64,000 bases of DNA from Planctomycetota bacterium (GCA_018814045.1 JAHJAR010000276.1:1-64000); one strand, 5' to 3'. Positions 1-10,211 are shown, counted from the stretch's first letter. Translations and numbers: made by a program. The notes: generated by a model not told the origin, from the sequence alone.

Positions 1-758
1 ACATTGCCGACGGCCGTCATCGTCGTGGTGACGGCCAGGTCCGCATCGGTGATGCGGGCCAAGCCGAAGTCCAGGATCTTGGGGTCGCCGTCGCTGTCGA
101 CCAGGATGTTGGACGGCTTCAGGTCCCGATGAATGACGCCGCGCTGGTGGGCATAGTTGACCGCCTGGCAAACCTCGCTGAACAGCGCGAGCTGGGCCGT
201 CAGTGGCGGGTTGTGAGCGGAGATGTGGTGGCCGAGCGACTGCCCCTGGACGAAGTCCATCACGAAGTATTGGTGCCCGTCGCTGGTCTCGCCGGAATCG
301 AACGCCGTGACGATGTGCGGATGGCGGAGCGTGGCGACGAGTTCGATCTCACGCTCGAAACGTCGCCGGGCGGCGTCCGAGGCGAAGCGACCTTCGCGCA
401 GGATCTTCAGAGCCACTTCGCGCTTGGTGGATTTCTGAAGGGCCCGGAAGACAATGCCCTGTCCGCCCCGCCGCACTTCCGCGAACAGTTCGTAGCCGGG
501 GATTTCCAGTGTGGTCACGTTGACTTCACGCGGCCGGGGGGCCGGGCGCTCCGGCGGCGGCGCCCCGACAGCCTGGATGCGTTGCACCCAGGTGTCGTGT
601 TCGCGCAGCAGGCCGGCCGCGCGCGCGGCGCAGGCCGGACACTCGTCCAGATGCTGCTGAATCGCGCTGCGCTCGTCGGGCAGGACTTCCTGCGCGTGAA
701 AGCGGCGCAGCTCGGCTTCGGGAACGCAGGCCCGCGTGCTGTGCTCACTCAACGCCAT
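1..758 (-). CDS. Ser/Thr protein kinase with N-terminal zinc-finger-like segment, partial at left edge
   Basis: About 252 codons are visible, starting at ATG 758 and running off the left edge. The first 70 residues contain a Cys/His cluster (HLDECPAC) like the putative zinc fingers of anti-sigma factors. A kinase domain follows, with the Gly-rich loop [12 protein letters not shown], the lysine in VALKIL, the catalytic HRDLKPSN and the DFGLA motif; the C-lobe lies outside the window. The start overlaps the 3' end of the sigma factor gene by 14 bases, so the two are co-transcribed and probably work as a pair, the kinase or its zinc finger modulating the sigma factor. That partnership is inference from context. 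Confidence 0.88.
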   Translation of the reverse strand, partial: MALSEHSTRACVPEAELRRFHAQEVLPDERSAIQQHLDECPACAARAAGLLREHDTWVQRIQAVGAPPPERPAPRPREVNVTTLEIPGYELFAEVRRGGQGIVFRALQKSTKREVALKILREGRFASDAARRRFEREIELVATLRHPHIVTAFDSGETSDGHQYFVMDFVQGQSLGHHISAHNPPLTAQLALFSEVCQAVNYAHQRGVIHRDLKPSNILVDSDGDPKILDFGLARITDADLAVTTTMTAVGN

Positions 759-1320
759 CCAGGAGTTCCTTCATCAGTTCAGCCACGCGTTCCGTCATAC
801 GCCACTTGATCGTGTAGACGTTGTTGGGTTTGAGGTTCAGCTCGGCGCAGATTCGTTCGACGGGCCGTTGCTCGATCACGCTGTACTGAAACGCCAGGTA
901 CGTTGTCTCCTCGACCTGCCCGCGCAGCTCGCGCAGGCAGTGCCAGAGGTGCTCTTCCATCCAGATGTGCTCGAAAGCCTCGTCCGGAGGTGGATCCCGG
1001 TCTGGGATCGTTCGGAACTCGCCGCTGTGGGCCTGCTGCTCGTGCCGGTCGCGCAGCAGGTTGCGAGCGCGGTTGTTGACCAGCGTGCGCAGCCAACTCT
1101 TGAAACGCCCCTTCTGCGGATCGTAGGTGAACTCGTCCATGTGGTCGGTGATCGCGGACAGGCAGTGCTGGGCCACGTCTTCCGCGTCGTCCTCGCTCAG
1201 CCCGCGCGCCCGCGCGAAGCGGAAGAGCATGGGCCGATAGAGCGCGTCGAACGCACGCCAGGCCGCGACGTCCTCCCGATTGCGAATGCGTAGCAACAGA
1301 CTGGGACGAGTTGTGTCCAC
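745..1320 (-). CDS. ECF-type RNA polymerase sigma factor
   Basis: The predicted 191-residue protein has region 2 features ([17 protein letters not shown], then DAEDVAQ) and a region 4 helix-turn-helix near the C-terminus ([25 protein letters not shown]). It should direct core RNA polymerase to a small regulon. I chose GTG 1320 because the product then starts [14 protein letters not shown], as is usual in planctomycete members, and a GGGAGG lies 12 bases upstream. GTG 1356 would add 12 residues. It overlaps the downstream kinase gene by 14 bases, a common sigma/kinase arrangement in this phylum. Confidence 0.85.
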   Translation of the reverse strand: MDTTRPSLLLRIRNREDVAAWRAFDALYRPMLFRFARARGLSEDDAEDVAQHCLSAITDHMDEFTYDPQKGRFKSWLRTLVNNRARNLLRDRHEQQAHSGEFRTIPDRDPPPDEAFEHIWMEEHLWHCLRELRGQVEETTYLAFQYSVIEQRPVERICAELNLKPNNVYTIKWRMTERVAELMKELLDGVE

Positions 1321-1616
1321 AACCGCCAAGGCCTCCCGCTTTGGCCATTGTAGCACGTCCTCGTACCAAGCGCATGATCCGTTCCTGTGCTACCGCGCAG
1401 CGCGGTCGGGTGGGCGATCGGACTTTCCTGCGTGTACCCCACACCGGCCGCAATCTCACAGAGCTTCCAGACTTTTTTCGTCACAGTGTGAGATCGTCCC
1501 GGCCGACGTGTACTCCCTGCGAACGCGTGAGTCGGCAGGTCGGGCACGTGTCGCGAGCCGCCTCGCCAGATTCGTGCGAGTTGGGTCTGAGAACCACCGC
1601 AAAGCAGGAGAAGGTC

Positions 1617-4307
1617 ATGAACGGCAGAGGCGACAACAACCTGAGCACGCATCTGAGCAACCCCGGGGGCCTGGCAATGGTCTGGCTGGGCGTCGTGGTG
1701 TTCCTGGCGGCACTGGGGTGCAGCCCGGACTTGACGGCCCTGCTGCCCCCCGAACTGGCCGGCTTCCTCGAACCCGACCCGCCCTGCATTACACTGACAA
1801 TCCGCGAAGTCGGCGGCGGTACGGTCGCCCGCAGCGGTGCCACGCCCGACGCCGACGGCTGCTACGCCGACACCGACGTCGTCACCCTGGTCGCCACACC
1901 AGACGCGGGCACCAGCCACGTGTTCGTTCGCTGGGAGGGCGATTTCGACAGCGCCGTTGGCAACGTGGCCACCGTCACGATGAACTCCGACAAGATCATC
2001 TACGCGGTCTTCTCGCCACAATACGAGTTGTCCATCAACAGCATTGGCGGCGGAAGTGTGGGCGGTGATCCGCCCGGGTTCTACCCCGAGGACACGCCCA
2101 TCCAACTTGTGGCCCAGCCCGATCCCGGTTGGCGCTTCGTGCGCTGGGAGGGCCCGGGCGTCAACGGTGAGACGGCGACGAGCGTCTCATTCACCATGGA
2201 CGACCATAAGCGAATCACAGCCATCTTTGAACCCGTCGGCCAGCAGTACACGCTGACCGTGAATATCGTCGGACAAGGCACGGTCGGCTTGAATCCCGCG
2301 GGCGGAGTCTACCCGGCAGACACCGACGTCACGGCCACCGCAACGCCGGCCTCCGGCTGGCGCTTCATGGAATGGGACGGCGACTCGCTCGGCATCACCG
2401 AGGTCACCACCGTCAAGATGACCAGCGCCAAAACTGTCACGGCCCGCTTCGTCCCGATCGCCGTGCGCCTGACCATCAACGTCGAGGGCGAGGGCAGCAT
2501 CGTCCCCAACCCGGACAAGAACGGCGTCTACGCCGGCGGCGAAGCGGTCCAGCTCAGCGCGGTACCCGCCACCGGCTGGCGCTTCGACCATTGGGAAGGA
2601 GACCTGGATGGCACGGCGAACCCGGCCACGATCATAATGAATGACAACTACGAGATCACCGCCGTCTTCGTGCCCGGCAACGCACCGCCGATCGCCAACG
2701 ACCAGGACGTATCGACCGCCGAGAACGCGCCGGTCAACATCACGCTCACCGCAAGCGACACGGACGGCGATGCGCTGACGTACCGGATTACGGCCGCGCC
2801 TTCCAACGGGCAACTCGACACCACCCAGTTGCCGCTGGTGGTCTACACTCCCGCCCCGGGTTTCACCGGCACCGATTCGTTCAGCTTCCGTGCGAACGAC
2901 GGGCAGGCAGACAGCAACCAGGCCCTCGTCACGATCAGCGTGGGTGCCGCGGGTCAATTCACGTTCTACGGCGTCTTCGACCGGATCACGGATACGGATA
3001 GCCTGGGGATGCATCCGTGGGGCTACTGCGTGATGAGCCGCAATGGCCAGAAGATCGCGTTCACCGCTTCGGGCTGCAATTGCGTGTTCAGCGCGAACGC
3101 GGATGGCTCAAATCTCCAGGAGCACGACATGTCCGTCCTGACCGGCGTAAACGGCCTGGCCATCAACGAGAGCGGCTCGCGGATCTTCACCTGCGGGGAT
3201 GCAGAGGCGTCGAACGACCTCGCTTATGTCGTCAAGGTCGAGGGCGGCGCCGTCACGCCGCTCCCCGTCGGCGACCTGGCCGTCTCGCACCTGCGGAGCA
3301 CGGCGGCCGGCGACTACGCCTACTTCCGCGGGTCGTACGACATCTGGCGGGTGCGCCACGATGGCAGCGGCCTGGAGAAGGTTGTCGAGGACACCGCCGT
3401 CCCGCGCGACAGCGGCCAGTCGATTTGGGTCGGCGATTACGGGATCTCGGCCAGCGGCGGCATGATCGCGTTCGAGATCCAGCGCTACAAGCTGTCCGGC
3501 GGTTCATGGGCGACCAAGGAAGAGCTGTTCGTGCTGGAGGGCGGTGTGTTCCGGCAATTGACCAACGACGACCCCAAGAAAGGCAAAGACCATGTCGTCC
3601 TCAGCCCCGACGCATCGACAGTTTTGTTCTACCGCTGGTCCCCCAGTGAGTGGTGCACGATGTCATCCGCGGGTGGCAGCGCGACCGTCATTGACGAGTT
3701 CCCCGGCGGCGGCTCGGTAGTGACCAACAACGATGGCGGCCTGCTGCTGGACTCCCACGGTCAGACGATCATGCCCGACGGCTCGCTGCGCCATTCGTTT
3801 CCGTACGGATGGGAGACCATTGCAGGTACGCTCTCGATGAGTAGCAACGCGGATCATGTCGCGTTTATCATCCGCACGCAGTCGTTGCCAACGAACAAGT
3901 ACGCCATGGTTGTTGGCCATTTCAACGATCCGCAGGCGGTGGCCGATGCACCGGTCATCGAGTCGGCCACGTTCACCCCGGCCGTGATGCCAACGGGTGA
4001 CCCCGATGCCCGGGTGCTCCTCACGATTCAGGTCAGCGACCCGCAGGGCTTGGCTGACTTGGTCTCCGTGGGACGCGAGCCGTACGTGGACGGCGTGAAC
4101 GTTCGCGGCAATCCGCCGGTGTACTTCACCACACCACGGGATGACGGTCAGGCGCCGGATGTGACTGCCGGCGACGGCATTTACACCGCCGAGGGCAAGC
4201 CCGGCAGCACCATCGACGCGCACGATCAAATGACCATCCGCGTCCAGGCCCGCGATGCGGCCAACACGTACGTGATCGGCGACGTCGTGCTGCGAATCGG
4301 AGGCTAG
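1617..4307 (+). CDS. Secreted lipoprotein with InlB-type repeats, an Ig-like domain and a propeller-like region
   Basis: This 896-residue protein begins at ATG 1617 behind AGGAG. A signal peptide ends in a lipobox (LAALGC near residue 36), so it should be lipid-anchored outside the cell. About five tandem repeats of roughly 75 residues follow (residues ~55-360), each with the pattern GWRF..WEGD...T..TV.M...K.ITA.F, typical of divergent InlB B-repeats. Next is a cadherin/VCBS-like domain (NDQDVSTAENAP... to TGTDSFSFRANDG, ~residues 360-450), then a region with TolB-like short repeats (SRNGQKIAFT, LSPDASTVLFYRW), and a C-terminal Ig-like domain. No catalytic motif was recognised; an adhesin or surface-binding role is inference. 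Confidence 0.82.
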   Translation: MNGRGDNNLSTHLSNPGGLAMVWLGVVVFLAALGCSPDLTALLPPELAGFLEPDPPCITLTIREVGGGTVARSGATPDADGCYADTDVVTLVATPDAGTSHVFVRWEGDFDSAVGNVATVTMNSDKIIYAVFSPQYELSINSIGGGSVGGDPPGFYPEDTPIQLVAQPDPGWRFVRWEGPGVNGETATSVSFTMDDHKRITAIFEPVGQQYTLTVNIVGQGTVGLNPAGGVYPADTDVTATATPASGWRFMEWDGDSLGITEVTTVKMTSAKTVTARFVPIAVRLTINVEGEGSIVPNPDKNGVYAGGEAVQLSAVPATGWRFDHWEGDLDGTANPATIIMNDNYEITAVFVPGNAPPIANDQDVSTAENAPVNITLTASDTDGDALTYRITAAPSNGQLDTTQLPLVVYTPAPGFTGTDSFSFRANDGQADSNQALVTISVGAAGQFTFYGVFDRITDTDSLGMHPWGYCVMSRNGQKIAFTASGCNCVFSANADGSNLQEHDMSVLTGVNGLAINESGSRIFTCGDAEASNDLAYVVKVEGGAVTPLPVGDLAVSHLRSTAAGDYAYFRGSYDIWRVRHDGSGLEKVVEDTAVPRDSGQSIWVGDYGISASGGMIAFEIQRYKLSGGSWATKEELFVLEGGVFRQLTNDDPKKGKDHVVLSPDASTVLFYRWSPSEWCTMSSAGGSATVIDEFPGGGSVVTNNDGGLLLDSHGQTIMPDGSLRHSFPYGWETIAGTLSMSSNADHVAFIIRTQSLPTNKYAMVVGHFNDPQAVADAPVIESATFTPAVMPTGDPDARVLLTIQVSDPQGLADLVSVGREPYVDGVNVRGNPPVYFTTPRDDGQAPDVTAGDGIYTAEGKPGSTIDAHDQMTIRVQARDAANTYVIGDVVLRIGG

Positions 4308-4882
4308 GGCGTTTTCCACATTGACGCAGCCGTCGGGCTCTGTCTCGAACATGGGAGGCCAACCTGCGTTCCCTGGCCGAGGTAGAGCCCGCCCTTACGT
4401 CTGAACGTGACTCGCTCCGGCGGGCGGATGGCCCGGGGCCGCCTGGAGTGCGCATTGACGGGCGCGGCGGCAGTGGCTGTTGACGCGCCCGTTGCTCTTT
4501 GCCCGCTTCCCAGGGGCATTCACGGATATACAGAATATTGGGCTGAAACACGGAAGAGGCCCCAGGTCTGGGGCTCTGGGCCATGCTGGGGTCGCGCTTG
4601 GCGGCCGGCAGCTTTCTGACGAGGCTCCGTCACCTGGCCTTGACCACAGGCCAAACAGGAGGGTAGCATGCTGCCGGTGCGGTCACCAGTTGGCCGGCCA
4701 GCACGCCGTCAGCCGTGAGGTTGAGGAGTTCCGTGGAAGCGCCCCCAGGGCACCGGCTGTGACCACCAAGGACTGCGGCTCGGTGGCACGACGTAGTTTC
4801 GGGTCAGCTTCCGCAGAGCGAATGGCCATACCTGTGGGCGCGAGCGCGTGCAGAGGCATAGCCATGGCACTTGTAGTGAGAC
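4308..4882. other. Gene-free stretch
   Basis: No reading frame here has a ribosome binding site or family resemblance. There is no T-run terminator after the lipoprotein gene, and I see no convincing promoter elements ahead of the amidohydrolase gene. Confidence 0.5.
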
Positions 4883-5767
4883 ATGCCAGGCATGATAGTT
4901 GATTGTCATACGCAGATCTGGGATTCGAAGGCTCAGCTCGGCCGAACCGCCGCGCCGATCGTGAGCCAGACGGTGCAGGCCGATGCGGCGAGCCACCTCG
5001 AAGCGGTGGACCCGGTGGACCGAGCCATTGTGCTCGCTTTCAAGAGCCGCTATCTCGAAGCGGAGATCCCCAACGAGTTCGTAGCCGACTACGTGCGGCA
5101 GGCCTCGTCCAAGCTGGTCGGCTTCGCCGGGATCGATCCAACCGACCGCGATTGGCGTGAAGAGCTGCGCATCGCCCAGGAGAAGCTGCACTTGAAGGGC
5201 GTGACCGTTTCGCCGGCTCTTCAGAATTTCCACCCCTCGGACACGCGCGCGATGCCGCTGTACGAGGAGTGTACCCGCCGCAACATGCCAATCGTCTTCG
5301 AGCAGAATCACCGCAGCCCGGCCACGAAGATGGAGTACGGGCACCCGGCCTTGCTGGACGAGGTTGCCCGGGAATTTCCGGAAGCCCGGATCGTCACTGC
5401 CCACATGGGCTATCCCTGGATACATGAAACGGTCGTGCTGCTGGGCAAACACCAGCACGTTTACGCTGACATCGCCGGCTTGCTGCGACAGCCGTGGCTG
5501 GCGTACAACGCGCTGCTGGCGGCCTACGAGTACGGGGTCATGGACAAGCTGCTGTTCGGAAGCGGATTCCCGTTTCGCTCGCCGGCGTCGTGCATCGAGT
5601 CGCTCTACTCGATCAACCAGATCAGCGCGGGCACAAACCTGGAGACGATTCCCCGTGAGCAACTGCGGGGCATCGTCGAGCGGGAGGCCTTGTCGTTGCT
5701 GGGGATCGAGCACGCCAGCGCGTCGAATAACCGTAGCAAGCCCCCGATTCTCTCGCATGATGACTAA
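4883..5767 (+). CDS. Amidohydrolase family (Amidohydro_2-like) protein with altered metal site
   Basis: A 294-residue TIM-barrel protein of the metal-dependent hydrolase/decarboxylase family. The N-terminal strand reads IVDCHTQIWD, where family enzymes have HxH; the second histidine is Gln11. The mid-barrel TAHMGYPW segment is kept. The final strand reads LLFGSGFPF, with Gly228 where active enzymes carry the metal-binding Asp of FGSD. The fold is therefore recognisable but two of the usual metal ligands are missing, and activity is uncertain. ATG 4883 is used; ATG 4892 (MIVDCH) is equally possible, as neither has a strong ribosome binding site. The 3' end overlaps the next lipoprotein gene by 11 bases, so they are probably co-expressed. 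Confidence 0.78.
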   Translation: MPGMIVDCHTQIWDSKAQLGRTAAPIVSQTVQADAASHLEAVDPVDRAIVLAFKSRYLEAEIPNEFVADYVRQASSKLVGFAGIDPTDRDWREELRIAQEKLHLKGVTVSPALQNFHPSDTRAMPLYEECTRRNMPIVFEQNHRSPATKMEYGHPALLDEVAREFPEARIVTAHMGYPWIHETVVLLGKHQHVYADIAGLLRQPWLAYNALLAAYEYGVMDKLLFGSGFPFRSPASCIESLYSINQISAGTNLETIPREQLRGIVEREALSLLGIEHASASNNRSKPPILSHDD

Positions 5768-6356
5768 CCACGTTTGGTGTCGGGCCGGCCAGGCAGCGCT
5801 CGTGCTGTGCACCGTCGCGGCCGCGCTGCTGGGATGCCACCGGCCAACTTCGACGGTCGAGCTGGTTTCCTACAAGGACCCGTACTTCCCCGAACCCTAC
5901 CAGGTTGACTTCGACCACTGCGTTTATCGTGTGGACCGGGGCGGGGACCACCACCTTGTCGGCCGAGCCGACTTTCAACCCTCCGCCGACGGACAGGGCC
6001 GCGTCACGCAGTTCCTGCACGTGCACATGTTCTGGAAACCGTGGCCGGGCAAGACCTACGCAGATTCCACCGGCATGGACGCCACACTGCGCTATGTGAT
6101 TGTGACCCAATCCGGCGTCGCCTCGTACGTGGGCACCGGGTTCGTCTATCCGAAACGGCAGCGGCGCAACGGGACAATCGTCGCCAAGATAGAGCACGCG
6201 CGCCTGCGGCTCGAGACGCTGGTGGGCGCTCCGCCCGAGCTGCTCGGCGACGCGCGGTTGAACGGCACGCTCGTGGCCACGCACCAACCCAATCAGGCGC
6301 TGGACACGTTGCGTGAGATGGAACTGCACGCTGCCGGCGAGGGTGCGGCGCCGTAG
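5757..6356 (+). CDS. Small lipoprotein of unknown function
   Basis: 199 residues, starting at tandem ATG codons inside the end of the amidohydrolase gene. The N-terminus has a charged n-region, a hydrophobic stretch and a lipobox (VAAALLGC), so the mature protein should be lipid-anchored. The rest (VSYKDPYFPEPYQVDFDHC..., later ATLRYVIVTQSG and TGFVYPK) looks like a beta-rich soluble domain. I do not recognise a named family. Tight overlap with the upstream gene is the only functional hint. Confidence 0.72.
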   Translation: MMTNHVWCRAGQAALVLCTVAAALLGCHRPTSTVELVSYKDPYFPEPYQVDFDHCVYRVDRGGDHHLVGRADFQPSADGQGRVTQFLHVHMFWKPWPGKTYADSTGMDATLRYVIVTQSGVASYVGTGFVYPKRQRRNGTIVAKIEHARLRLETLVGAPPELLGDARLNGTLVATHQPNQALDTLREMELHAAGEGAAP

Positions 6357-6455
6357 CAGCGGAGCTGGACGCCGCGATCCGAGCCCGAAGCGCGAGCGAG
6401 GGTTGCCGCTTCCGCTCTGTCGAGTAGACCGAACCCCTGGCTGGCGCGTTGGGCT

Positions 6456-6549
6456 GGGTGCCCCGTCCCTTCAGGGATGGAGTACCGAGCAGACCTGCGA
6501 CCGATCCTAACGCTTGATTCCGTCACCCACCCTTGAACGGTGGGCACCC
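6456..6549. repeat. Palindromic element with an outer stem and two inner hairpins
   Basis: GGGTGCCC at 6456-6463 is the exact reverse complement of GGGCACCC at 6542-6549. Inside lie two small hairpins: TCCCT/AGGGA at 6466-6477 and CACC/GGTG at 6528-6542 (overlapping the right arm by one base). The layout resembles the composite palindrome at 19108-19159. It lies between convergent genes and could act as a dispersed repeat or transcript end. Confidence 0.5.
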
Positions 6550-6568
6550 TCAAACCAGCATGCAAGCA

Positions 6569-6601
6569 CGGGGCCCGCGCCAGACGGTGACGCGGGCCCC
6601 G
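6569..6601 (-). terminator. Strong hairpin downstream of the first pseudopilin gene
   Basis: A perfect 11-base-pair GC-rich stem (CGGGGCCCGCG / CGCGGGCCCCG) with an 11-base loop lies 30 bases past the stop of the reverse-strand gene ending at 6632. It has no T-run, so it would stop or protect transcripts as a stem-loop rather than as a classical intrinsic terminator. Confidence 0.6.
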
Positions 6602-6631
6602 ATGTGATTGTATTCGCGACTGCTGGGCGTG

Positions 6632-7660
6632 CTAGTCGCGGAAGTTGTCCTGATACGCGGAGAACGGCCAGGCGGCCAGATCGCCCATCATCTGGTTCGG
6701 CACATTGCCCCAGATGCGTGCCCCGTGAGTCGGGTACGCGTCGATCTGCCAGTTTGCCCCGCGCGACGTCAGGCCAAAGTTCGGCCCGATCTCCTCCCGG
6801 AGCTCGTTGCCTACATCCTCCTGCCCGGAGGCGAGCGTGGAGCGCGCCGACCCATCGCAGTAGAGCAGGTTGTCGGTCATGAAGCGGCGGTGCCAGCCGT
6901 ACAGCAGCACCGCCGGCGGATTGCCGCCGCTGTCCATGCCGATCATGTTGAAGAACGTCGGCTCGCCCAGCAAGATCAGCCGCGCCGGGGATTCCAGGGT
7001 CGACGCCCGGTGGCCCCAGGGCCCGATCGCAAAGGCATAGCCGACGTCGATATAACAATACAGGCTGCCACGGTAGCTATTGCCCAACGTATCGTAGCAT
7101 GCGCGCGTGGCGTTGGGCGCGGGCGAATCGTCGATCCAGGGCGATTCCGGGTAACCCTTATCCGAGGGGCAGTGGTACATCTCCATCTTCTGTTGCTTCC
7201 ACTCCTCCTCCGTCTCGGTCAACTCGCCATAGAGATAGATATTCAGGGGCCGGTTCTTGCCGGCGTAGACTTCGTTCTTAGCCCCGATGCGCCCGAGCAC
7301 CGGACCGCAGCTATCGACATCCTCGGCGCACACGCACATATAGCGCTGTGGGCACGAGCGGCCACCCCAGGCAAACCAGTTAGCCTGCCGCCAGCCCCAG
7401 ATCGTGCCGCGGAACATCTTCGTTGTCGGCTTTCGCATCATTTCGTGGATCGGGATCAGTTGTTCGGCCGGATCGATGTTGGCGTAGGCGTGCACGCCCG
7501 TGCCGATGTTCTTGAGATTCGACAGGCACTGGGCACGCTTGGCCTGCTCCTTGGCGCCATGCAAGCTGGGCAGCAGGATCGAGATCAGCAGCGCGATAAT
7601 CGCCATCACCACCAATAGCTCGATCAACGTAAAGGCCCGGGATCCGAATGAGCGTCTCAT
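6632..7660 (-). CDS. Type II secretion-like pseudopilin, tandem copy 1
   Basis: 342 residues with a prepilin signal RRSFGSRA followed by [18 protein letters not shown], which a prepilin peptidase would cut and N-methylate before the hydrophobic helix. Ala rather than Gly precedes the cut. The rest is a large globular domain with conserved Cys and Trp residues ([26 protein letters not shown]) and ends with a [19 protein letters not shown] motif like the H-x(n)-DG box of planctomycete pseudopilins. GGGAG sits 6 bases before ATG 7660. It is followed by a strong hairpin. It is the most diverged of three tandem paralogues. Confidence 0.87.
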   Translation of the reverse strand: MRRSFGSRAFTLIELLVVMAIIALLISILLPSLHGAKEQAKRAQCLSNLKNIGTGVHAYANIDPAEQLIPIHEMMRKPTTKMFRGTIWGWRQANWFAWGGRSCPQRYMCVCAEDVDSCGPVLGRIGAKNEVYAGKNRPLNIYLYGELTETEEEWKQQKMEMYHCPSDKGYPESPWIDDSPAPNATRACYDTLGNSYRGSLYCYIDVGYAFAIGPWGHRASTLESPARLILLGEPTFFNMIGMDSGGNPPAVLLYGWHRRFMTDNLLYCDGSARSTLASGQEDVGNELREEIGPNFGLTSRGANWQIDAYPTHGARIWGNVPNQMMGDLAAWPFSAYQDNFRD

Positions 7661-7685
7661 AGCGTTCTCCCTGTCCTGGAGACTG

Positions 7686-8711
7686 CTAGCGGAAGTTGTT
7701 CTGGTAGCCGGCGAACGGCCAGTCGGCCTTGTTGCCCCCCAGCGTTTCCGGAAAGTCTCCCCAGATCCGGGCGCCCGGCGTCGGGTAGACGTCGATCTGC
7801 CAGTGCGCCCCGCGCGTCGTCAGGCCGTAGTTGTCCCCAATCTCCTCCTTAAGTTCTGCGCCCACGCTTTCGCGGTCGGTGGCCAGCGATGAACGCGCCG
7901 ACCCGTCGCAATAGAGCAGGTTGTCGGTCATGAAGCGCTTGTGCCAGCCGTACAGCAGCACGGCCGGGGGATTGCCGCCGCTGTCCATCCCGATCATGTT
8001 GAAGAACGTCGGCTCGCCTAGCAGGATCACGCGCGCCGGGTTCTCCAACGTCGATGCCCGGTGCCCCCACGGTCCGATCGCAAACGCGCTGGAATCGTCG
8101 ATGTAGCAATATAGGCTGCCGCGGTAGCTGTTGCCCACCGTGTCATAGCACGAACGCTTCGCGTTGGAGGAGGGCGAGTCGTCGATCCAGGGTGACTCGG
8201 GGTAACCCTCGTCGGCCGGACACTGGAACAACGGCATCTCCTGGCGCTTCCACTGCTCCTCGCTCTCGGTCAGCTCCCCGAAGAGGTAGACGTTCAATGG
8301 GCGGAACTTGCCCGCGTAGATCTCGGCGTTTGTGCGTGGTCGCCCGAGTAGCGGGCCGCAAGCCGGGCGGTCTTCGGGGCACTTGCACAAATAGCGCTGC
8401 GGGCACGAGCGCCCACCCCAGGCGAACCAGTTGGCATGTCGCCAACCCCAGATCGAACCCATGAAGATGCTATGCGTCGGCTTGCGCATCATCTCGTGAA
8501 TGGGGATGAGCTGCTCCGCGGGATCGGCATTGGCATAGCCCTGGACGCCGGTGCCGATGTTCTTGAGGTTCGACAGACAGTAGGCCCGCTTGGCCTGCTG
8601 CTTGGCACCCTGCAAGCTGGGCAGCAGGATCGAAATCAGCAGCGCGATAATCGCCACCACCACCAATAGCTCGATCAGCGTGAAGGCTCTTCGCCTGGCA
8701 CGATTGAACAT
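7686..8711 (-). CDS. Type II secretion-like pseudopilin, tandem copy 2
   Basis: 341 residues starting at ATG 8711 behind GAGGAG (6-base spacer), giving FNRARRRA then the [18 protein letters not shown] helix. The upstream extension to 8747 has no ribosome binding site. It shares almost the whole sequence with copy 3, including [18 protein letters not shown] and the C-terminal [16 protein letters not shown] box. Only 25 bases separate it from copy 1, so the two are likely co-transcribed. The family forms short pseudopilus-like fibres or membrane-anchored secreted domains; the cargo domain's role is unknown. Confidence 0.87.
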   Translation of the reverse strand: MFNRARRRAFTLIELLVVVAIIALLISILLPSLQGAKQQAKRAYCLSNLKNIGTGVQGYANADPAEQLIPIHEMMRKPTHSIFMGSIWGWRHANWFAWGGRSCPQRYLCKCPEDRPACGPLLGRPRTNAEIYAGKFRPLNVYLFGELTESEEQWKRQEMPLFQCPADEGYPESPWIDDSPSSNAKRSCYDTVGNSYRGSLYCYIDDSSAFAIGPWGHRASTLENPARVILLGEPTFFNMIGMDSGGNPPAVLLYGWHKRFMTDNLLYCDGSARSSLATDRESVGAELKEEIGDNYGLTTRGAHWQIDVYPTPGARIWGDFPETLGGNKADWPFAGYQNNFR

Positions 8712-8935
8712 GGGACACTCCTCTCTCACCACGGTTGCCGCAACCACCGTGATTTCACATCATCGTCCTATAATGTCTACGCTCCGGCCTTCAGGCGCGC
8801 TTGCGCGCGCTGCAGCGCCCGTCAAAGCGCGAGTCTAAGGTCATGGTCAGTCGAAGCGGTTTGCCGCGCCTCTCTGGGGCACGAAAACCAGCCTGCTTCC
8901 CCTAAAAGCTACCCGCTCGGCCCCTTCAGGGCAAC

Positions 8936-8955
8936 AAAAAAAGCGGCATTGCCGC
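8936..8955 (-). terminator. Intrinsic terminator
   Basis: Read on the reverse strand it is GCGGC-AAT-GCCGC followed directly by seven T residues, the classical stem plus T-run form. It lies about 110 bases past the stop of pseudopilin copy 3. Confidence 0.7.
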
Positions 8956-8973
8956 CAGTCCGCGCGCAAACAC

Positions 8974-9004
8974 GAGGCCTGCGTCGTCGAGCACCGCAGG
9001 CCTC
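8974..9004 (-). terminator. Stem-loop after pseudopilin copy 3
   Basis: A perfect 10-base-pair stem (GAGGCCTGCG / CGCAGGCCTC) with an 11-base loop, 61 bases past the stop of the gene ending at 9066. It precedes the T-run terminator at 8936-8955, so the two form a double terminator. Confidence 0.6.
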
Positions 9005-9065
9005 TGAGTCTTGTCCAGATGAACTCGCCGACCGCGCGCTTGACGCCGCCGGACTTGCGGCCCAT

Positions 9066-10091
9066 CTAGCGGAAGTTGTCCTGGAAGCCGGCGAACGGCC
9101 AGTCGGCGTGATTGCCCTGCAGCCCTTGCGGGAAGGTACCCCAGATCCGGGCGCCCGGCGTCGGATAGACGTCGATCTGCCAGCCGGGCCCACGTGACGT
9201 CAGGCTGATGTTGTCCCCCATCTGGTCCTTCAAGTCGTTGTCAACCTGCTGCTTGCCGGAGGCCAGTGACGAACGCGCCGACCCATCACAATAGAGCAGG
9301 TTATCGGTCATGTAGCGCTTGTGCCAGCCGTACAGCAGTACGGCCGGCGGGTCACCCGAGCCGTTGTCCATGCCGATCATGTTGAAGAACGTGGGCTCGC
9401 CGAGGAGGATCAGCCGGGCCGGGTTCTCCAGCGTCGATGCCCGGTGCCCCCAGGGGCCGATCGCAAACGCGCTGCTATCGTTGATGTAGCAAAACAGGCT
9501 CCCGCGGTAGCTGTTGCCCAGCGTATCGTAGCACGAGCGCTTCGCATTCGCGGCAGGCGAGTCGTCGATCCAGGGTGACTCAGGGTAACCCTCGTCGGCC
9601 GGACACTGGAACAACGGCATCTCCTGACGCTTCCACTGCTCCTCGCTCTCGGTCAGTTCCCCGAAGAGAAAGACGTTCAACGGGCGGAACTTGCCGGCGT
9701 AGATCTCGCCATTTGTGCGCGGCCGCCCGAGCAGCGGGCCGCACGCCGGGCGGTCTTCGGGGCACTTGCACAAATAGCGCTGCGGGCACGAGCGGCCGCC
9801 CCAGGAGAACCAGTTGGCCTGGCGCCAGCCCCACGTGGCGCCGAAGATAGCCTGCGTCGGCTGACGCATCATCTCGTGAATGGGGATGAGCTGCTCCGCG
9901 GGATCGGCATTGGCATAGCCTTGGACGCCGGTGCCGATGTTCTTGAGGTTTGACAGACAGTAGGCCCGCTTGGCCTGCTGCTTGGCACCCTGCAAGCTGG
10001 GCAGCAGGATCGAAATCAACAGCGCGATAATCGCCACCACCACCAGCAACTCGATCAACGTGAAGGCGCTGCGTTTTTCAACTTTCGACAT
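9066..10091 (-). CDS. Type II secretion-like pseudopilin, tandem copy 3
   Basis: 341 residues from ATG 10091, preceded by GAGGAG with a 6-base spacer; the longer frame to 10163 lacks such a site. SKVEKRSA precedes the [18 protein letters not shown] helix, so cleavage would again follow Ala. The first 70 mature residues are identical to copy 2, with differences concentrated in the middle ([15 protein letters not shown]) and the C-terminus. Recent tandem duplication is the simplest explanation. It is first in the reverse-strand order and ends in two terminator hairpins. Confidence 0.87.
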   Translation of the reverse strand: MSKVEKRSAFTLIELLVVVAIIALLISILLPSLQGAKQQAKRAYCLSNLKNIGTGVQGYANADPAEQLIPIHEMMRQPTQAIFGATWGWRQANWFSWGGRSCPQRYLCKCPEDRPACGPLLGRPRTNGEIYAGKFRPLNVFLFGELTESEEQWKRQEMPLFQCPADEGYPESPWIDDSPAANAKRSCYDTLGNSYRGSLFCYINDSSAFAIGPWGHRASTLENPARLILLGEPTFFNMIGMDNGSGDPPAVLLYGWHKRYMTDNLLYCDGSARSSLASGKQQVDNDLKDQMGDNISLTSRGPGWQIDVYPTPGARIWGTFPQGLQGNHADWPFAGFQDNFR

Positions 10092-10211
10092 AGCAATCTC
10101 CTCGTTGCGGGCCTTTCCCATCGCTCTCCGAATCCGGGAGAGCAGGCCTTCGACGGTGCTCAACGTCCGTCTGGTTCGCCCATTCGCCTACGGCACACCG
10201 CCCCGGTCACA

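Larger units (their letters stand above)
8712..9065. other. Intergenic region between pseudopilin copies 2 and 3
   Basis: 354 bases holding two reverse-strand terminator-like hairpins (described separately) that close the copy 3 transcript, plus a GC-rich inverted stretch near 8787-8810. Copy 2 should therefore have its own promoter between about 8712 and 8930, though no clear -35/-10 pair is visible. Confidence 0.5.

Noticed and set aside
4480-4902. Forward frame ahead of the amidohydrolase gene
   Set aside because: Low-complexity, unusual residue make-up, no start site and it overlaps the amidohydrolase start.
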